Made by a program: the position numbers and the translations under genes. The notes below the pieces were generated by a model. The model ran no database searches, was not told the DNA's origin, and saw only the letters and a program-made list of their open reading frames with translations. This document shows, in pieces, positions 1 through 10,325 of a stretch of 64,000 bases of DNA. This DNA is from Streptantibioticus ferralitis (GTDB lineage Bacteria; Actinomycetota; Actinomycetes; Streptomycetales; Streptomycetaceae): NCBI RefSeq assembly GCF_029223525.1, contig NZ_JARHTQ010000007.1, positions 269,910-333,909 on the forward strand, in the 5' to 3' direction. Positions within the stretch are counted from its first letter, which is position 1. Each line of letters begins with the position of its first letter.

Positions 1-3000
1 CATGTCGGGCCGCGCAGCAGCTTCCCGCTCTGGGAGGCCCAACTGGCGGTGATCGAGGACTACTTGGACGGCGCCGGGGAGACGAGAGACCGCGTCGAGG
101 TGCTCTTCGCCGGCGGAATCCACGATGAACGGTCAGCCGCGATGGTGGCCGCGCTGACCGCCCCGCTCGTCCGCCAAGGCGGCGCCGTCGGCCTGCTGAT
201 GGGCACCGCGTACCTCTTCACCAAGGAAGCGGTGGAGCGCGGCGCCGTCCAGCCGCTCTTTCAACGCCAGGTGGCGGCCGCACGGCGCACCGTGCTGCTG
301 GAGACCGCCCCAGGCCACGCCACCCGGTGCGTGGCCAGCCCCTTCGCCGACGGCTACCCCGCCGTCAAGGAGCGGCTGCGGGCAAGTGGCGTCCCCGACC
401 GGCAGATGTGGGAGGAACTGGAGCGGCTCAACGTCGGCCGGCTGCGCATCGCCAGCAAGGGGCTGGAACGAGACGCGGACGGCGAACTGCTGCCGGTCAC
501 CGAGGAACGCCAGCTCGCCGAGGGCGTGTTCATGGCTGGACAGGTCGCGGTGCTGCGCTCGGCCACCACCACGATCGGCGCGCTGCACCACTCGGTCTCC
601 CACGGCGCCGCGGACTTCCTCGCCGGACGCGCGGCCTCGCTCCAACAGCGCCTTGGCGTCACACAGGCTCAGCGGTACGCCGAACCGGAGGCGCCCGCGC
701 CGTTGGACGTGGCGGTGGTCGGCATGGCCTGCATGTTCCCGCAGGCGCCCGACCTCGCCTCGTTCTGGGCCAATGTACTGGGCGGCGTCGACGCGGTCAC
801 CGAAGTGCCCGGAGAGCGATGGGATCCCTCGGTGCACCACGCACCGACCAATGACGGCGACACCGGCGCCAGAAGCGCCACCGCCTCCAAGTGGGGTGGA
901 TTCCTGCCGAAGATCCCGTTCGACCCTCTTCGGTACGGCATCCCGCCGACCGCGCTCGGCAGCATCGAGCCGGTGCAGTTGCTCGCCCTTGAGGCCGCCC
1001 GACGCGCCCTGGACGACGCCGGATACGGCGACCGGGGCCGGGCGTTCGACCGGTCCCGTACCGCGGTCGTCTTCGGCGCCGAAGCCGGCAGTGATCTGTC
1101 CAACGCCCATGCGCTTCGTGCGGTGCTGCCGTCCTACCTCGGCACGGTACCGGAGGCACTCGCGGAGCAACTGCCCGAGCTGACCGAGGACTCCTTCCCC
1201 GGCATGCTCGCCAACGTGATCTCCGGGCGGATCGCCAACCGGCTCGACCTCGGCGGCGCCAACTACACGGTGGACGCGGCCTGCGCGTCGTCACTGGCCG
1301 CCGTGGATGTCGCATGCAAGGAACTGGTCGCGGGCACCAGCGACATCGTCTTGTGCGGTGGCGCCGACCTGCACAACGGCATCAACGACTATGTGCTCTT
1401 CTCCTCGGTGCACGCCCTCTCGCCGACCGGCCGCTCGCGCGCCTTCGACAACTCGGCGGACGGCATCGCGCTCGGGGAGGGCGTGGCCTGCGTCGTACTC
1501 AAGCGGCTGGCCGACGCGTCGCGGGACGGCGACCGGATCTACGGCGTGATCAAAGGGGTGGGCAGCTCCAGCGACGGCCGGTCGCTCGGCCTGACCGCGC
1601 CACGCCCCGAAGGCCAGCGGGCCGCCCTGGAACGCGCCTACCGCAACGCCCGTGTCTCACCCGCCGATGTCGGCCTGATCGAGGCCCATGGCACCGGGAC
1701 GGCCGTCGGCGACCGCACCGAACTGGCCATCCTCAGTGAAGTGTTCACCAGCGCCGGTGCCACACCAGGGGGCTGTGCGCTCGGCTCCGTCAAGTCGCAG
1801 ATCGGGCACACCAAATGCGCCGCCGGACTGGCCGGACTCATCAAGACCGCCCTGGCGCTGCACACCGGTGTCAAGCCGCCGACCCTGCACATCACCCGCC
1901 CGAACGACGCATGGGAGCCGCAGCGCAGCCCATTCGTCTTCCACACGGAGGCACGGCCGTGGGCGGCACCGCCCACGGAACGGACCGCGGGGCTCAGCGC
2001 GTTCGGATTCGGCGGCACCAACTTCCATGTGGTGCTGGCGGCTCATGACAGCGGTGCGCCGCCGGCTCACGGGCTCGACGCCTGGCCCGCCGAGCTGTTC
2101 ACCTTCCGCGGTACGGACCGCTCCGCCGCGTTGCGCGAGGTAGCGGAGACGCTGGAGCTGGCTGCCGGGAACGACCGCTCCGGGCGGCCGTGGCGGCTGC
2201 GCGACCTCGCGCTGGCCGTGGCCCAGCGCTCGGATGCCAGCCGTGAGCCGGTTCAGGTGGCCGTGGTGGCCAAGGACTTGGACGGTCTGGCCGGGCAGCT
2301 GCGCCGGGTACTCGCGGGCGAACACGACCCCGCGAACGGGATCCATATTTCTGATAGGTCGTCAGAAATCGGGGTTCCGGCTTCCCCTCAATCGCCGAGT
2401 CGGGGAAAGGTCGCCTTTCTCTTCCCCGGCCAGGGCAGCCAGCGGCCCGGCATGTTCGCGGACATATTCGTCGCCTTTCCCGAACTGCACCGCTATCTCG
2501 AACTCGGCCGGGCCCACGCGGACGTTCTCCATCCGCCCACCGCCTTCGACGAGACCCGGCGCGTGGCACAGCAACAGCGGATCGCGGACACCCGCGTGGC
2601 ACAGCCGGTTCTCGGCGTGACGGGTCTGTCGGCGTACGCCCTGCTCACGGCCGCCGGCATCCAGCCGGACATGCTCGCCGGACACAGCTACGGGGAACTC
2701 GTCGCCCTCTGCGCGGCGGGCGCCCTCGATCCGCGAACCCTGCTGGAGTTGAGCGCCGAGCGTGCGACCGCCATCCTCGAAGCGGCCGGGGACGAGCCGG
2801 GTGCCATGGCCGCGGTGACGGCAGGAGCGCAGGACGCCGAGCGGATCCTGCGCCAGGCGGGGCTGGTCGGGAAGGCCGTCGTCGCCAACCACAACGCACC
2901 GCGCCAGACGGTGCTCTCCGGACACACGGACGCGGTGGACGAGGCGATGCGGCTGTTCCGGGAGGCCGGGTACGGCGCCCGGCGGCTTCCGGTGGCCTGC

Positions 3001-5685
3001 GCCTTTCACAGTCCGCTGCTCGCCGGTGCGGGGGAACGGTTCGCCCAGGCGCTCGCGAGGCGCCGGGTGCGAGCCCCCGAGCTGCCGGTCTGGGCCAACC
3101 GCACCGCCGCCGTCCATGGCACGGACCCGGACGAGATTCGGTCGGAGCTGGCCGCCCAGATCGAAGCGCCGGTCCGCTTCGCGGCGCAGATCGAGGCCAT
3201 GTACGAGGCGGGCGCCAGGGCGTTCGTCGAGGCGGGCCCCGGCACGGTGCTCACCCGGCTGGTCGGCTCGATCCTGGGGGACCGCCCGCACCGAGCGATC
3301 GCCTTTGAGGGCGGCGGTGCCGGCGCCAACGGCCTGCACGCTTTCCTCGACGCGCTCGCCCAACTCGCCGTCGCCGGGCTGCCGGTGCGCACCGGCTGGA
3401 TGTTCCGCGGCCGAGACGCGGTAGCGGCCGACCGCAAGGCGCCACCGACGCGGCCCGGATGGACGGTGGACGGCCACCTGGTGCGCACGGCGGACGGCGA
3501 ACTCCTGCCCGGTGCGCTGGCGCCCGCCCGACGGATCCGGGAAGCGACGATCAGCGCGCCGGACCGGCCGGACGGTGTGCAGGCGGAACGGGACGAGCTG
3601 GTCCGCGAATTCCTGCGCGGCAGCCGGGAAATGGTCGCGGCCCAGCGCGATGTGCTGCTGGCCCACCTCGGTGCCGAACCGGGCACCCGGTTCACCGCCC
3701 CTGTCGCACCCGTCGTGGCCGAACCGCGGCGGACGGCGGCGACCGCCGCGGTCCCCGCCGATGCTCCGCACGGCACCGAAGCCGCCCCCACTCCGGCCGC
3801 GCGCACCGCCGCCGACGTGTCGCGGGTGGTGTCGCAGATCATCAGCGAGCGCACGGGCTACCCCCTCGACATGATCGCGCCCGACCTCGACCTGGAAGCC
3901 GACCTGAGCATCGACTCGATCAAGCGCGCCGAGATCGCGGGCGAACTCGCCAAGCGGTTGGGGATGAGCGGCGAAGGCGCGGCGGCGCTCGGCGACGAGG
4001 AACTGGAAGATCTCGCCAAGGCCCGCACCACGGCGGCTGTCACCGCCTGGCTGACCGGGCGACTGACACCGCTCGACGGATCCGGCACGCAGGCATCGTC
4101 CGAACTCCAAGTGCCACTATCAACAGATGAGTTGGGGTCCGATGCGATCCGGCAGCGGCTCCCGTCCGTAGCCGGAGAAGCACCCAAACGGCTTCTGCTG
4201 CGCCCTGTGCCGCTCGGCGAGCCGGACCCCGCAACCGACCCCGCCGTCCTGCTGACCGGTAAACGCTTCGTGCTGCTGGGCGGCGGTGGCGGCGTCGCCG
4301 GGACCGTCTCGGCTCGACTCGCGGCACACGGCGCCGAAGCCGTGACCCTCGGCGCCGGCCATCTGCTCACCGACCGGGACGGGCACGTGGACGGCGTGAT
4401 CCTTTTGGAGCCCTTGGCCGACGCTGGCACTCCGGTGCTGCCCGAGGCGTTCCCGGTGCTCCAGGCCGCCCTGCGGCGCTCACCGCGCTGGCTGCTGGCG
4501 GTGCGCAGCAGCGATCCGCTCGACCTGCGCGCTGCCGGACTGCACGGGTTCTTCCGCACGGTGGCCAAGGAGTACCCGGGGATTGCGGCACGCGTCGTCG
4601 ACATGCCGTCGGCAGACCCCGGCGCCGCATCCGCTCACGGCTACGGTGGTGAGGAGCCCGGGGCCGTAGCGGACGCGCTGCTCGGCGAGTTGCTCGCCCC
4701 GGACGGTGCACCGGTGGTGCTGCGGACCGTCACGGACAGGCACGGGCTGGAGCTGGTGGAGACCCCGCTCGGGAGCCTGGCCACCTCGGGCGCCGGACCC
4801 GCAGGTGACGGGGCGGCGGAGGCCGCCGCCATCGGCCTCGACCGCGACAGCGTGGTGGTACTGGTCGGCGGGGCACGGGGCATCACCGCACGGTTCGCCG
4901 CCACGCTCGTCGCCGCCGCACGCTGCCGTATCGAACTGCTCGGCCGGACGCCCGAGCTGACCGGGCCAGAGGACCCGGTCACCGCCGACGCCCGCGATCC
5001 GGCGTCCCTGCGCGCGGTGCTCGCCGTCCAAGGCCACCGGACACCCGCCGAGATCCAGCGGGAAGCCTCCCGAATCCTGGCCCAGCGCGAAGTCGCCGCC
5101 ACCTTGGACGAGTTGAGGCGCCTCGGCAGCCAGGTGCGATACCGCTCCGTGGACTTCCGGGAGACCGATGCCGTACTCCAGGCCGTCAAGGAGATCCACG
5201 CCGAGCACGGCCGACTGGACGGCGTCGTGTACGGCGCGGGCGTCATCGAGGACCGGCTGATCGAGCAGAAGTCCGCGGAGTCCTTCAAGCGGGTCTTCGG
5301 CACGAAGGTGGACGGGGCGAGCGCCCTGCTGGACGCGCTGGAGGAACTGCCGGTCGGCCCCGCCCTTCTGGTGCTGTTCGGCAGCATCTCCGCGGTGCTC
5401 GGCAATCCCGGCCAGGCGGACTACGCCGCGGCCAACGACGCGCTGGAGACCCTCGGCCAACGGTGGGCGGCTCGCACGGGGCGCCGGGCGCTCACCGTGC
5501 ACTGGGGTCCCTGGGCGCCCACCGGGGCGCACGCGGGCATGGTCACCCCGGAACTCGCCCGTGAGTACGCGCGGCGCGGCATCCCACTCATCGACCCGGA
5601 GGAAGGCGCACTCGCGCTGCTGCGCGAACTCGCCTGGCAGAGCGAGCCGACCGCCTCCGTCGTCGTCACCGCGTCGCAGTGGTGA
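1..5685 (+). CDS. PUFA-synthase-like iterative PKS: enoyl reductase-KS-AT-ACP-KR (5' end outside window)
   Basis: The frame is open from base 1, so the true start lies upstream; the GTG at 49 is only the first internal start. Codons 1-230 match the C-terminal part of a PfaD/nitronate-monooxygenase-type flavin enoyl reductase (HVGPRSSFPLWE at the edge, then GTAYLFTKEAV). A ketosynthase follows (about 234-680) with DAACASS (Cys about codon 428), EAHGTGT and IGHTK. The acyltransferase (about 800-1120) has GHSYGE. The ACP (about 1270-1350) has the PUFA-type signature DLSIDSIKR, with its Ser near codon 1306. The C-terminal ketoreductase has VGGARGIT and the Ser...Tyr set GSISAVLG/GQADYAAAND. It should extend, keto-reduce and enoyl-reduce a chain; dehydration would come from the next protein. 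A fused PfaD-type reductase is unusual, since PfaD is normally a separate subunit. The stop overlaps the next gene's start. Confidence 0.9.
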   Translation, partial: HVGPRSSFPLWEAQLAVIEDYLDGAGETRDRVEVLFAGGIHDERSAAMVAALTAPLVRQGGAVGLLMGTAYLFTKEAVERGAVQPLFQRQVAAARRTVLLETAPGHATRCVASPFADGYPAVKERLRASGVPDRQMWEELERLNVGRLRIASKGLERDADGELLPVTEERQLAEGVFMAGQVAVLRSATTTIGALHHSVSHGAADFLAGRAASLQQRLGVTQAQRYAEPEAPAPLDVAVVGMACMFPQAPDLASFWANVLGGVDAVTEVPGERWDPSVHHAPTNDGDTGARSATASKWGGFLPKIPFDPLRYGIPPTALGSIEPVQLLALEAARRALDDAGYGDRGRAFDRSRTAVVFGAEAGSDLSNAHALRAVLPSYLGTVPEALAEQLPELTEDSFPGMLANVISGRIANRLDLGGANYTVDAACASSLAAVDVACKELVAGTSDIVLCGGADLHNGINDYVLFSSVHALSPTGRSRAFDNSADGIALGEGVACVVLKRLADASRDGDRIYGVIKGVGSSSDGRSLGLTAPRPEGQRAALERAYRNARVSPADVGLIEAHGTGTAVGDRTELAILSEVFTSAGATPGGCALGSVKSQIGHTKCAAGLAGLIKTALALHTGVKPPTLHITRPNDAWEPQRSPFVFHTEARPWAAPPTERTAGLSAFGFGGTNFHVVLAAHDSGAPPAHGLDAWPAELFTFRGTDRSAALREVAETLELAAGNDRSGRPWRLRDLALAVAQRSDASREPVQVAVVAKDLDGLAGQLRRVLAGEHDPANGIHISDRSSEIGVPASPQSPSRGKVAFLFPGQGSQRPGMFADIFVAFPELHRYLELGRAHADVLHPPTAFDETRRVAQQQRIADTRVAQPVLGVTGLSAYALLTAAGIQPDMLAGHSYGELVALCAAGALDPRTLLELSAERATAILEAAGDEPGAMAAVTAGAQDAERILRQAGLVGKAVVANHNAPRQTVLSGHTDAVDEAMRLFREAGYGARRLPVACAFHSPLLAGAGERFAQALARRRVRAPELPVWANRTAAVHGTDPDEIRSELAAQIEAPVRFAAQIEAMYEAGARAFVEAGPGTVLTRLVGSILGDRPHRAIAFEGGGAGANGLHAFLDALAQLAVAGLPVRTGWMFRGRDAVAADRKAPPTRPGWTVDGHLVRTADGELLPGALAPARRIREATISAPDRPDGVQAERDELVREFLRGSREMVAAQRDVLLAHLGAEPGTRFTAPVAPVVAEPRRTAATAAVPADAPHGTEAAPTPAARTAADVSRVVSQIISERTGYPLDMIAPDLDLEADLSIDSIKRAEIAGELAKRLGMSGEGAAALGDEELEDLAKARTTAAVTAWLTGRLTPLDGSGTQASSELQVPLSTDELGSDAIRQRLPSVAGEAPKRLLLRPVPLGEPDPATDPAVLLTGKRFVLLGGGGGVAGTVSARLAAHGAEAVTLGAGHLLTDRDGHVDGVILLEPLADAGTPVLPEAFPVLQAALRRSPRWLLAVRSSDPLDLRAAGLHGFFRTVAKEYPGIAARVVDMPSADPGAASAHGYGGEEPGAVADALLGELLAPDGAPVVLRTVTDRHGLELVETPLGSLATSGAGPAGDGAAEAAAIGLDRDSVVVLVGGARGITARFAATLVAAARCRIELLGRTPELTGPEDPVTADARDPASLRAVLAVQGHRTPAEIQREASRILAQREVAATLDELRRLGSQVRYRSVDFRETDAVLQAVKEIHAEHGRLDGVVYGAGVIEDRLIEQKSAESFKRVFGTKVDGASALLDALEELPVGPALLVLFGSISAVLGNPGQADYAAANDALETLGQRWAARTGRRALTVHWGPWAPTGAHAGMVTPELAREYARRGIPLIDPEEGALALLRELAWQSEPTASVVVTASQW

Positions 5686-8600
5686 CCGTGGCGCGCGAAG
5701 ACAGCGTCCACCGCGGGCCAGTCGGCAGGTCGTACCCGGTCGCCATCGTGGGGATGGCCGTGTTGCTGCCCGGCGCGCCGGACCTGGACACCTACTGGCG
5801 CAACCTGGTGAACGGCGCGGACGCGATCACCGATGTGCCACCAGGGCGGTGGGACAGCGACTTCTACCACCCGGACAGCGCGGGCGGTCCGACCGCGCCC
5901 GACCGTGTGTACTGCCGACGGGGCGGATTCGTGGACGAGTTCGCCGAGGTGGAGGTCACCCGGTTCGGCATCATGCCCGCCTCGGTGCCGGGTGCCGAGC
6001 CCGACCAACTGCTCGCCCTGAAAGTGGCGGCCGCGGCCGTCGCGGACGCGGGTGGCGAGGACCGGCTGCCCGACCGGCAGCGGGTGGGCGTGGTGCTGGG
6101 CCGCGGCGGATACCTCACGCCCGGACTCGTCCGGCTCGACCAGCGGGTACGCACCGCACGCCAACTGGTGTGCACCCTCGGCGAGTTGTTGCCCGGCCTC
6201 CGCGCCGATCAGTTGGAGCGTGTGCACGCGGCCTTCACCGAGCGCCTCGGGCCCGACCGCCCCGAGGCGGCCATCGGACTGGTGCCCAACCTCGCCGCCT
6301 CACGCGTGGCGCACCGACTCGACCTGCGCGGGCCCGCCTACACCGTGGACGCCGCCTGCGCCTCGTCACTCGTGGCGGTCGACCAGGCGGTGGGGGAGCT
6401 GGCCTCCGGCCGGTGCGACGTGATGCTCGCCGGTGGAGTGCACCACTGCCACGACATCACCTTGTGGAGCGTCTTCTCCCAGCTCGGTGCGCTCTCCCCG
6501 AGCCAGCGCATCCGGCCCTTCCACCGCGCGGCCGACGGCATTCTGATCGGCGAGGGCACCGGAGTCGTGGTACTCAAACGACTGGCCGACGCGCAGGGGG
6601 CGGGCGACCGTGTCTACGCCGTCATCCGGGGCACCGGGGTCGCCAGCGACGGCCGCGCCGCGGGCCCGGTCAACCCGGATCCGGCGGGCCAGGCGCGCGC
6701 CGTGCGGCAGGCGTGGCGAACGGCTGGCCTGGACCCCCGGGACCCGGACGCGATCGGGCTGCTGGAGGCACACGGCACCGCCACGCCCGCCGGAGACGCG
6801 GCCGAACTGGTCACGCTGGCCGATGTGTTCGGCCCGCGCGATCCCGGCGGAGCCGACGACCGCGCCGTGATCGGGTCGGTGAAGTCGATGATCGGCCACA
6901 CCATGCCGGCCGCCGGGGTGGCCGCACTGGTCAAGGCCGCCCTCGCGGTCCACCACGGCGTACTGCTGCCCACCCTGCACTGCGACGACCCGCACCCCGC
7001 TCTCGCGGCGACCCGGTTCCGTACCCTCGACACGGCGCAGCCGTGGGAAACCGGCCCCGGGCGGCCCGTACGCCGTGCGGCGGTGAACGCCTTCGGCTTC
7101 GGCGGCATCAACGCCCATGTGGTGCTGGAGCAGCCGCCAACGCCTGCTTCGTCCGTCGCCGCGACCGCTCCACGGGCCGTCGTGGCCGAGCCGGAGCGAG
7201 TCCTGGCGCTGTCCGCGGCCACCCCGGAACGACTCGCCGAGCTGCTCGCGGCGGACGACTCCGCCGTGCGCGCCGCGGGGGCAGTACGCCCCGCCGGGTC
7301 GGGCCGCAGCAGGCTCGGCATCGTCGACCCGACCGCCAAGCGGCTGGCGATGGCCAGGCGCATGGTCGCCAAGGGACGCTCCTGGCGCGGTCGGCACGAC
7401 ATCTGGTTCGTCCCCAGTCCACTGCTCGGCAGCGGCACCAACGGGATGCCGGGGAAGCTGGCCTTCGTGTTCCCCGGCCTTGAAGGCGAGTTCGAGCCCC
7501 GGGTGCACGGCGTGGCCGAGCACTTCGGGCTCGGCCGTGCGGCGGTACGCAGCGGTGGACCGGCACTGGCCGAAGACGTCGGCCGACGCGGAACCGATGT
7601 CTTCGGCGTCGGCCGCCTGCTGGACGCCGCGTTGCGGCACATGGGGATCGCGCCGGACGCGGTGGCCGGGCACAGCGTCGGCGAATGGACCGCGATGGTG
7701 GCGGGCGGCATGTACGCGGGCAACGCGGTCGACGCCTTCCTCGACTCCTTCGACCCGGACGCGCTCCGTGTGCCCGCGATGGCCTTCGCGGTCCTCGGCG
7801 CCTCCGCGGAGCGGGTAATGGCCGCACTGCGGGAGTGGTCGGACGACGGGATCGTGCTGTCCCACGACAACTCGGCGCACCAGTCGATCGTGTGCGGTCC
7901 TCCGGCTCCCGTCGCGGAGTTCGTCCGGTCGCTGCGGGCCGACGGGGTGATAGCGCAGGTCCTGCCGTTCCAGTCCGGCTTCCACACCCCGATGCTCGCC
8001 CCCTACCTGGGGCCGATCGAAGCGGCCGCGCACCGTTTCGATCTGCTCCCGCCGACCGTCCCCGTCTGGTCGGCGACGACGGCCGCGCCCTATCCACCGG
8101 ACGAGGCCGCCGTACGGGAGCTGTTCGTACGGCACCTGCTGGAGCCCGTGCGCTTCCGGCCGCTGACCGAGGCCATGTACGAGGCGGGCTTCCGCGCCTT
8201 CGTACAGGTCGGTACCGGTCAGCTGGCCTCGCTCATCAGCGACACCCTGCACGACAGGGAACACCTCGTGGTCGCCGCCAACTCGCCGCACCGCGACGGC
8301 CTCGCCCAACTCCGGTGCGTGGCCACGGCGTTGTGGGCCGACGGAGCCCGCGTGGACCCATCGCTGCCGCCCGCGTCTGCCGCGCACAGCGGGACGGGAC
8401 ACACCGCGGCGTCCCCCACGGCGTCGGCCCCGCATCAGCCGGTGCGGCTCGACCTGGGCGGTCCACTGGTCCGACTGGACGCGGGTGAACTAGCCGAACT
8501 GCGCCGCGAGTTGGCGCCCGCAGCCGATCCCACCGGCCACCTGGGCAGCCCCGCCGCGGCACTCGACAACGCGGCCGAACGCTTCCCGCTTGCCGCCGAA

Positions 8601-10325
8601 CTCGGCGCGCTGCTGCGGGAGACGGCCGAGACCGCCGCCGAACTCATCGCAGCGGGAGACCGGACGGCGTCACCGCCGTCTCTCCCGCCCACAGTCGGCG
8701 CGCAGCCGCCGCCGCACACCCTGGAGACGCACACCGTGCTGCGGGTCTCCACGGACACCATGCCCTATCTGCTCGACCACTGCTTCTTCCCGCAGCGGCC
8801 CGACTGGCCCGACGCGGCGGACCGTTGGCCGGTGGTACCGGCCACCACGATCGTCCGGCACCTCATGGAGGCGGCGGAGCGGGCCGCCTCCGGGCAGTGC
8901 GCCGTCGCGGTGCACGGCGCCCGCTTCGACCAGTGGGTGACCGCCGCACCACCGGCGGACGTGCCGATCACCACGAAACCGTCGCCCGACGGCCCGGGCA
9001 GGATCCGCGTCACCTTCGGCCGCAGCGCGCACGCCACGGTGGAGGTGGCGTCCCACTACCCCGCGGACCGCCCCGAACCATGGCGGGCCGACCCCGCCGA
9101 TGAGCGCGTTCCCGGCCACACGGCAGCCCAACTCTACGACGAGCGCTGGATGTTCCACGGTCCGCTGTTCCAGGGCGTCACCGATATCACCGCGATCGGC
9201 GAGAAGCACGTCCGCGGCACGATCGCCACGCCTCCGGCGCCCGGCGGTCTGCTGGACAACGTCGGCCAGCTCCTCGGCTACTGGATCATGGCGACCCGCA
9301 CCGAGCGGACCGTGGTCTTCCCGGTCGGGATTCGGCACCTGCGCTTCTTCGAGCCGCACCCGCGCCCAGGCATCGAGCTGGAGTGCCTGGTCAGGATCGT
9401 CTCACTGACCGACACGGCACTCGAAGCCGACGTACAACTCGTCGCTGACGGCCGGGTGTGGGCCGAGCTGACCGGCTGGCGGGACCGCAGGTTCGACAAC
9501 CACCCGGAGACCAAGGCGGTCGAGCGCTTCCCACAGCGCAACACGCTCTCCAAGGCGCAGCCCGGCGGCTGGGTCCTCCTCCACGAACGATGGCCGGACC
9601 TCGCCTCCCGTGATCTGATCATGCGTAACCACCTGGGCGGCGCAGAGCGTACCGAGTACGAGCGCCACCCGCCGCACGGGCGCAGACAGTGGCTGCTCGG
9701 CCGGATCGCGGCCAAGGACGCCGTACGGCAGTGGCTTTGGGACCATGACGAGGGCCCGGTCTTCCCCGCGGAGATCCGGATCCACAACGACGAACACGGC
9801 CGCCCGTACGCCACGGGCGTACACGGACGTACCCTCCCGGCCCTGGATGTCTCGCTGGCGCACCGGGCCGAGACCGGCGTGGCACTCGTGGTAACGCGAC
9901 GATCGCAAGGGCGCGCGGACAGTCCGGCTCCCGGCATCGACATCGAGGAGATCGCCGACCTGACCGAGCAGACCCTCGCGGTCGCCTTCGGCACGTCGGA
10001 GCACAAGCTGATCGCCGCGTTGCGCGCCGCGACCGGCGAGGCCGAGGCGTGGTGGGCCACGACGTTCTGGGCGGCGAAGGAGGCCGTCGCCAAGGCGGAG
10101 GGCACCGGTTTCCGCGGCAGACCGCGGGACTTCGCCGTGGTCGAGGCGGACGTGAGGGCCGCACCGGTGCGCCTCGTGGTCGAGGCTGCCGCGCCCACCG
10201 GTCGGCGGCGCCGCTATCGGGTGCACAGCACGGGGGTGGCCAACCCGCCGGGGTTGCCGCCCAGGGAATACATCGTGGCCTGGACGAACGGACCGGCGGA
10301 CGACAACGAGGAGATCGATCAGTGA
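5679..10325 (+). CDS. PUFA/enediyne-PKS-like synthase subunit: KS-AT-DH-phosphopantetheinyl transferase
   Basis: This is a 1548-aa multidomain subunit. The start is GTG 5679 or, more likely, GTG 5682, which overlaps the preceding TGA. A ketosynthase (about 15-475) has DAACASS, EAHGTAT and IGHTMPAAG, so its catalytic set is complete and it is not an obvious chain-length-factor-type decarboxylating KS. The AT (about 600-920) has GHSVGEW. A hot-dog dehydratase (about 1020-1300) shows the candidate catalytic His in YLLDHCFF and Asp in LLDNVGQ. The C-terminal about 200 residues are an Sfp-like 4'-phosphopantetheinyl transferase, with GIDIEEI (about 1418) and WAAKEAVAKAEG (about 1463). An integrated PPTase is known from enediyne PKSs and some PUFA synthases, and here it would activate the ACPs of this system. 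There is no ACP and no KR, so the protein must work with its neighbours. Confidence 0.9.
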   Translation: MVTVAREDSVHRGPVGRSYPVAIVGMAVLLPGAPDLDTYWRNLVNGADAITDVPPGRWDSDFYHPDSAGGPTAPDRVYCRRGGFVDEFAEVEVTRFGIMPASVPGAEPDQLLALKVAAAAVADAGGEDRLPDRQRVGVVLGRGGYLTPGLVRLDQRVRTARQLVCTLGELLPGLRADQLERVHAAFTERLGPDRPEAAIGLVPNLAASRVAHRLDLRGPAYTVDAACASSLVAVDQAVGELASGRCDVMLAGGVHHCHDITLWSVFSQLGALSPSQRIRPFHRAADGILIGEGTGVVVLKRLADAQGAGDRVYAVIRGTGVASDGRAAGPVNPDPAGQARAVRQAWRTAGLDPRDPDAIGLLEAHGTATPAGDAAELVTLADVFGPRDPGGADDRAVIGSVKSMIGHTMPAAGVAALVKAALAVHHGVLLPTLHCDDPHPALAATRFRTLDTAQPWETGPGRPVRRAAVNAFGFGGINAHVVLEQPPTPASSVAATAPRAVVAEPERVLALSAATPERLAELLAADDSAVRAAGAVRPAGSGRSRLGIVDPTAKRLAMARRMVAKGRSWRGRHDIWFVPSPLLGSGTNGMPGKLAFVFPGLEGEFEPRVHGVAEHFGLGRAAVRSGGPALAEDVGRRGTDVFGVGRLLDAALRHMGIAPDAVAGHSVGEWTAMVAGGMYAGNAVDAFLDSFDPDALRVPAMAFAVLGASAERVMAALREWSDDGIVLSHDNSAHQSIVCGPPAPVAEFVRSLRADGVIAQVLPFQSGFHTPMLAPYLGPIEAAAHRFDLLPPTVPVWSATTAAPYPPDEAAVRELFVRHLLEPVRFRPLTEAMYEAGFRAFVQVGTGQLASLISDTLHDREHLVVAANSPHRDGLAQLRCVATALWADGARVDPSLPPASAAHSGTGHTAASPTASAPHQPVRLDLGGPLVRLDAGELAELRRELAPAADPTGHLGSPAAALDNAAERFPLAAELGALLRETAETAAELIAAGDRTASPPSLPPTVGAQPPPHTLETHTVLRVSTDTMPYLLDHCFFPQRPDWPDAADRWPVVPATTIVRHLMEAAERAASGQCAVAVHGARFDQWVTAAPPADVPITTKPSPDGPGRIRVTFGRSAHATVEVASHYPADRPEPWRADPADERVPGHTAAQLYDERWMFHGPLFQGVTDITAIGEKHVRGTIATPPAPGGLLDNVGQLLGYWIMATRTERTVVFPVGIRHLRFFEPHPRPGIELECLVRIVSLTDTALEADVQLVADGRVWAELTGWRDRRFDNHPETKAVERFPQRNTLSKAQPGGWVLLHERWPDLASRDLIMRNHLGGAERTEYERHPPHGRRQWLLGRIAAKDAVRQWLWDHDEGPVFPAEIRIHNDEHGRPYATGVHGRTLPALDVSLAHRAETGVALVVTRRSQGRADSPAPGIDIEEIADLTEQTLAVAFGTSEHKLIAALRAATGEAEAWWATTFWAAKEAVAKAEGTGFRGRPRDFAVVEADVRAAPVRLVVEAAAPTGRRRRYRVHSTGVANPPGLPPREYIVAWTNGPADDNEEIDQ

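Noticed and set aside
2362..4110. 582-aa open frame on the minus strand inside the first PKS gene
   Set aside because: It lies fully antisense to conserved KS/AT/ACP domains and has no domain of its own; high GC gives long antisense frames.
6366..8435. 689-aa minus-strand frame in the second PKS gene
   Set aside because: Antisense shadow of KS and AT coding sequence, composition Arg/Gly-rich with no motif.
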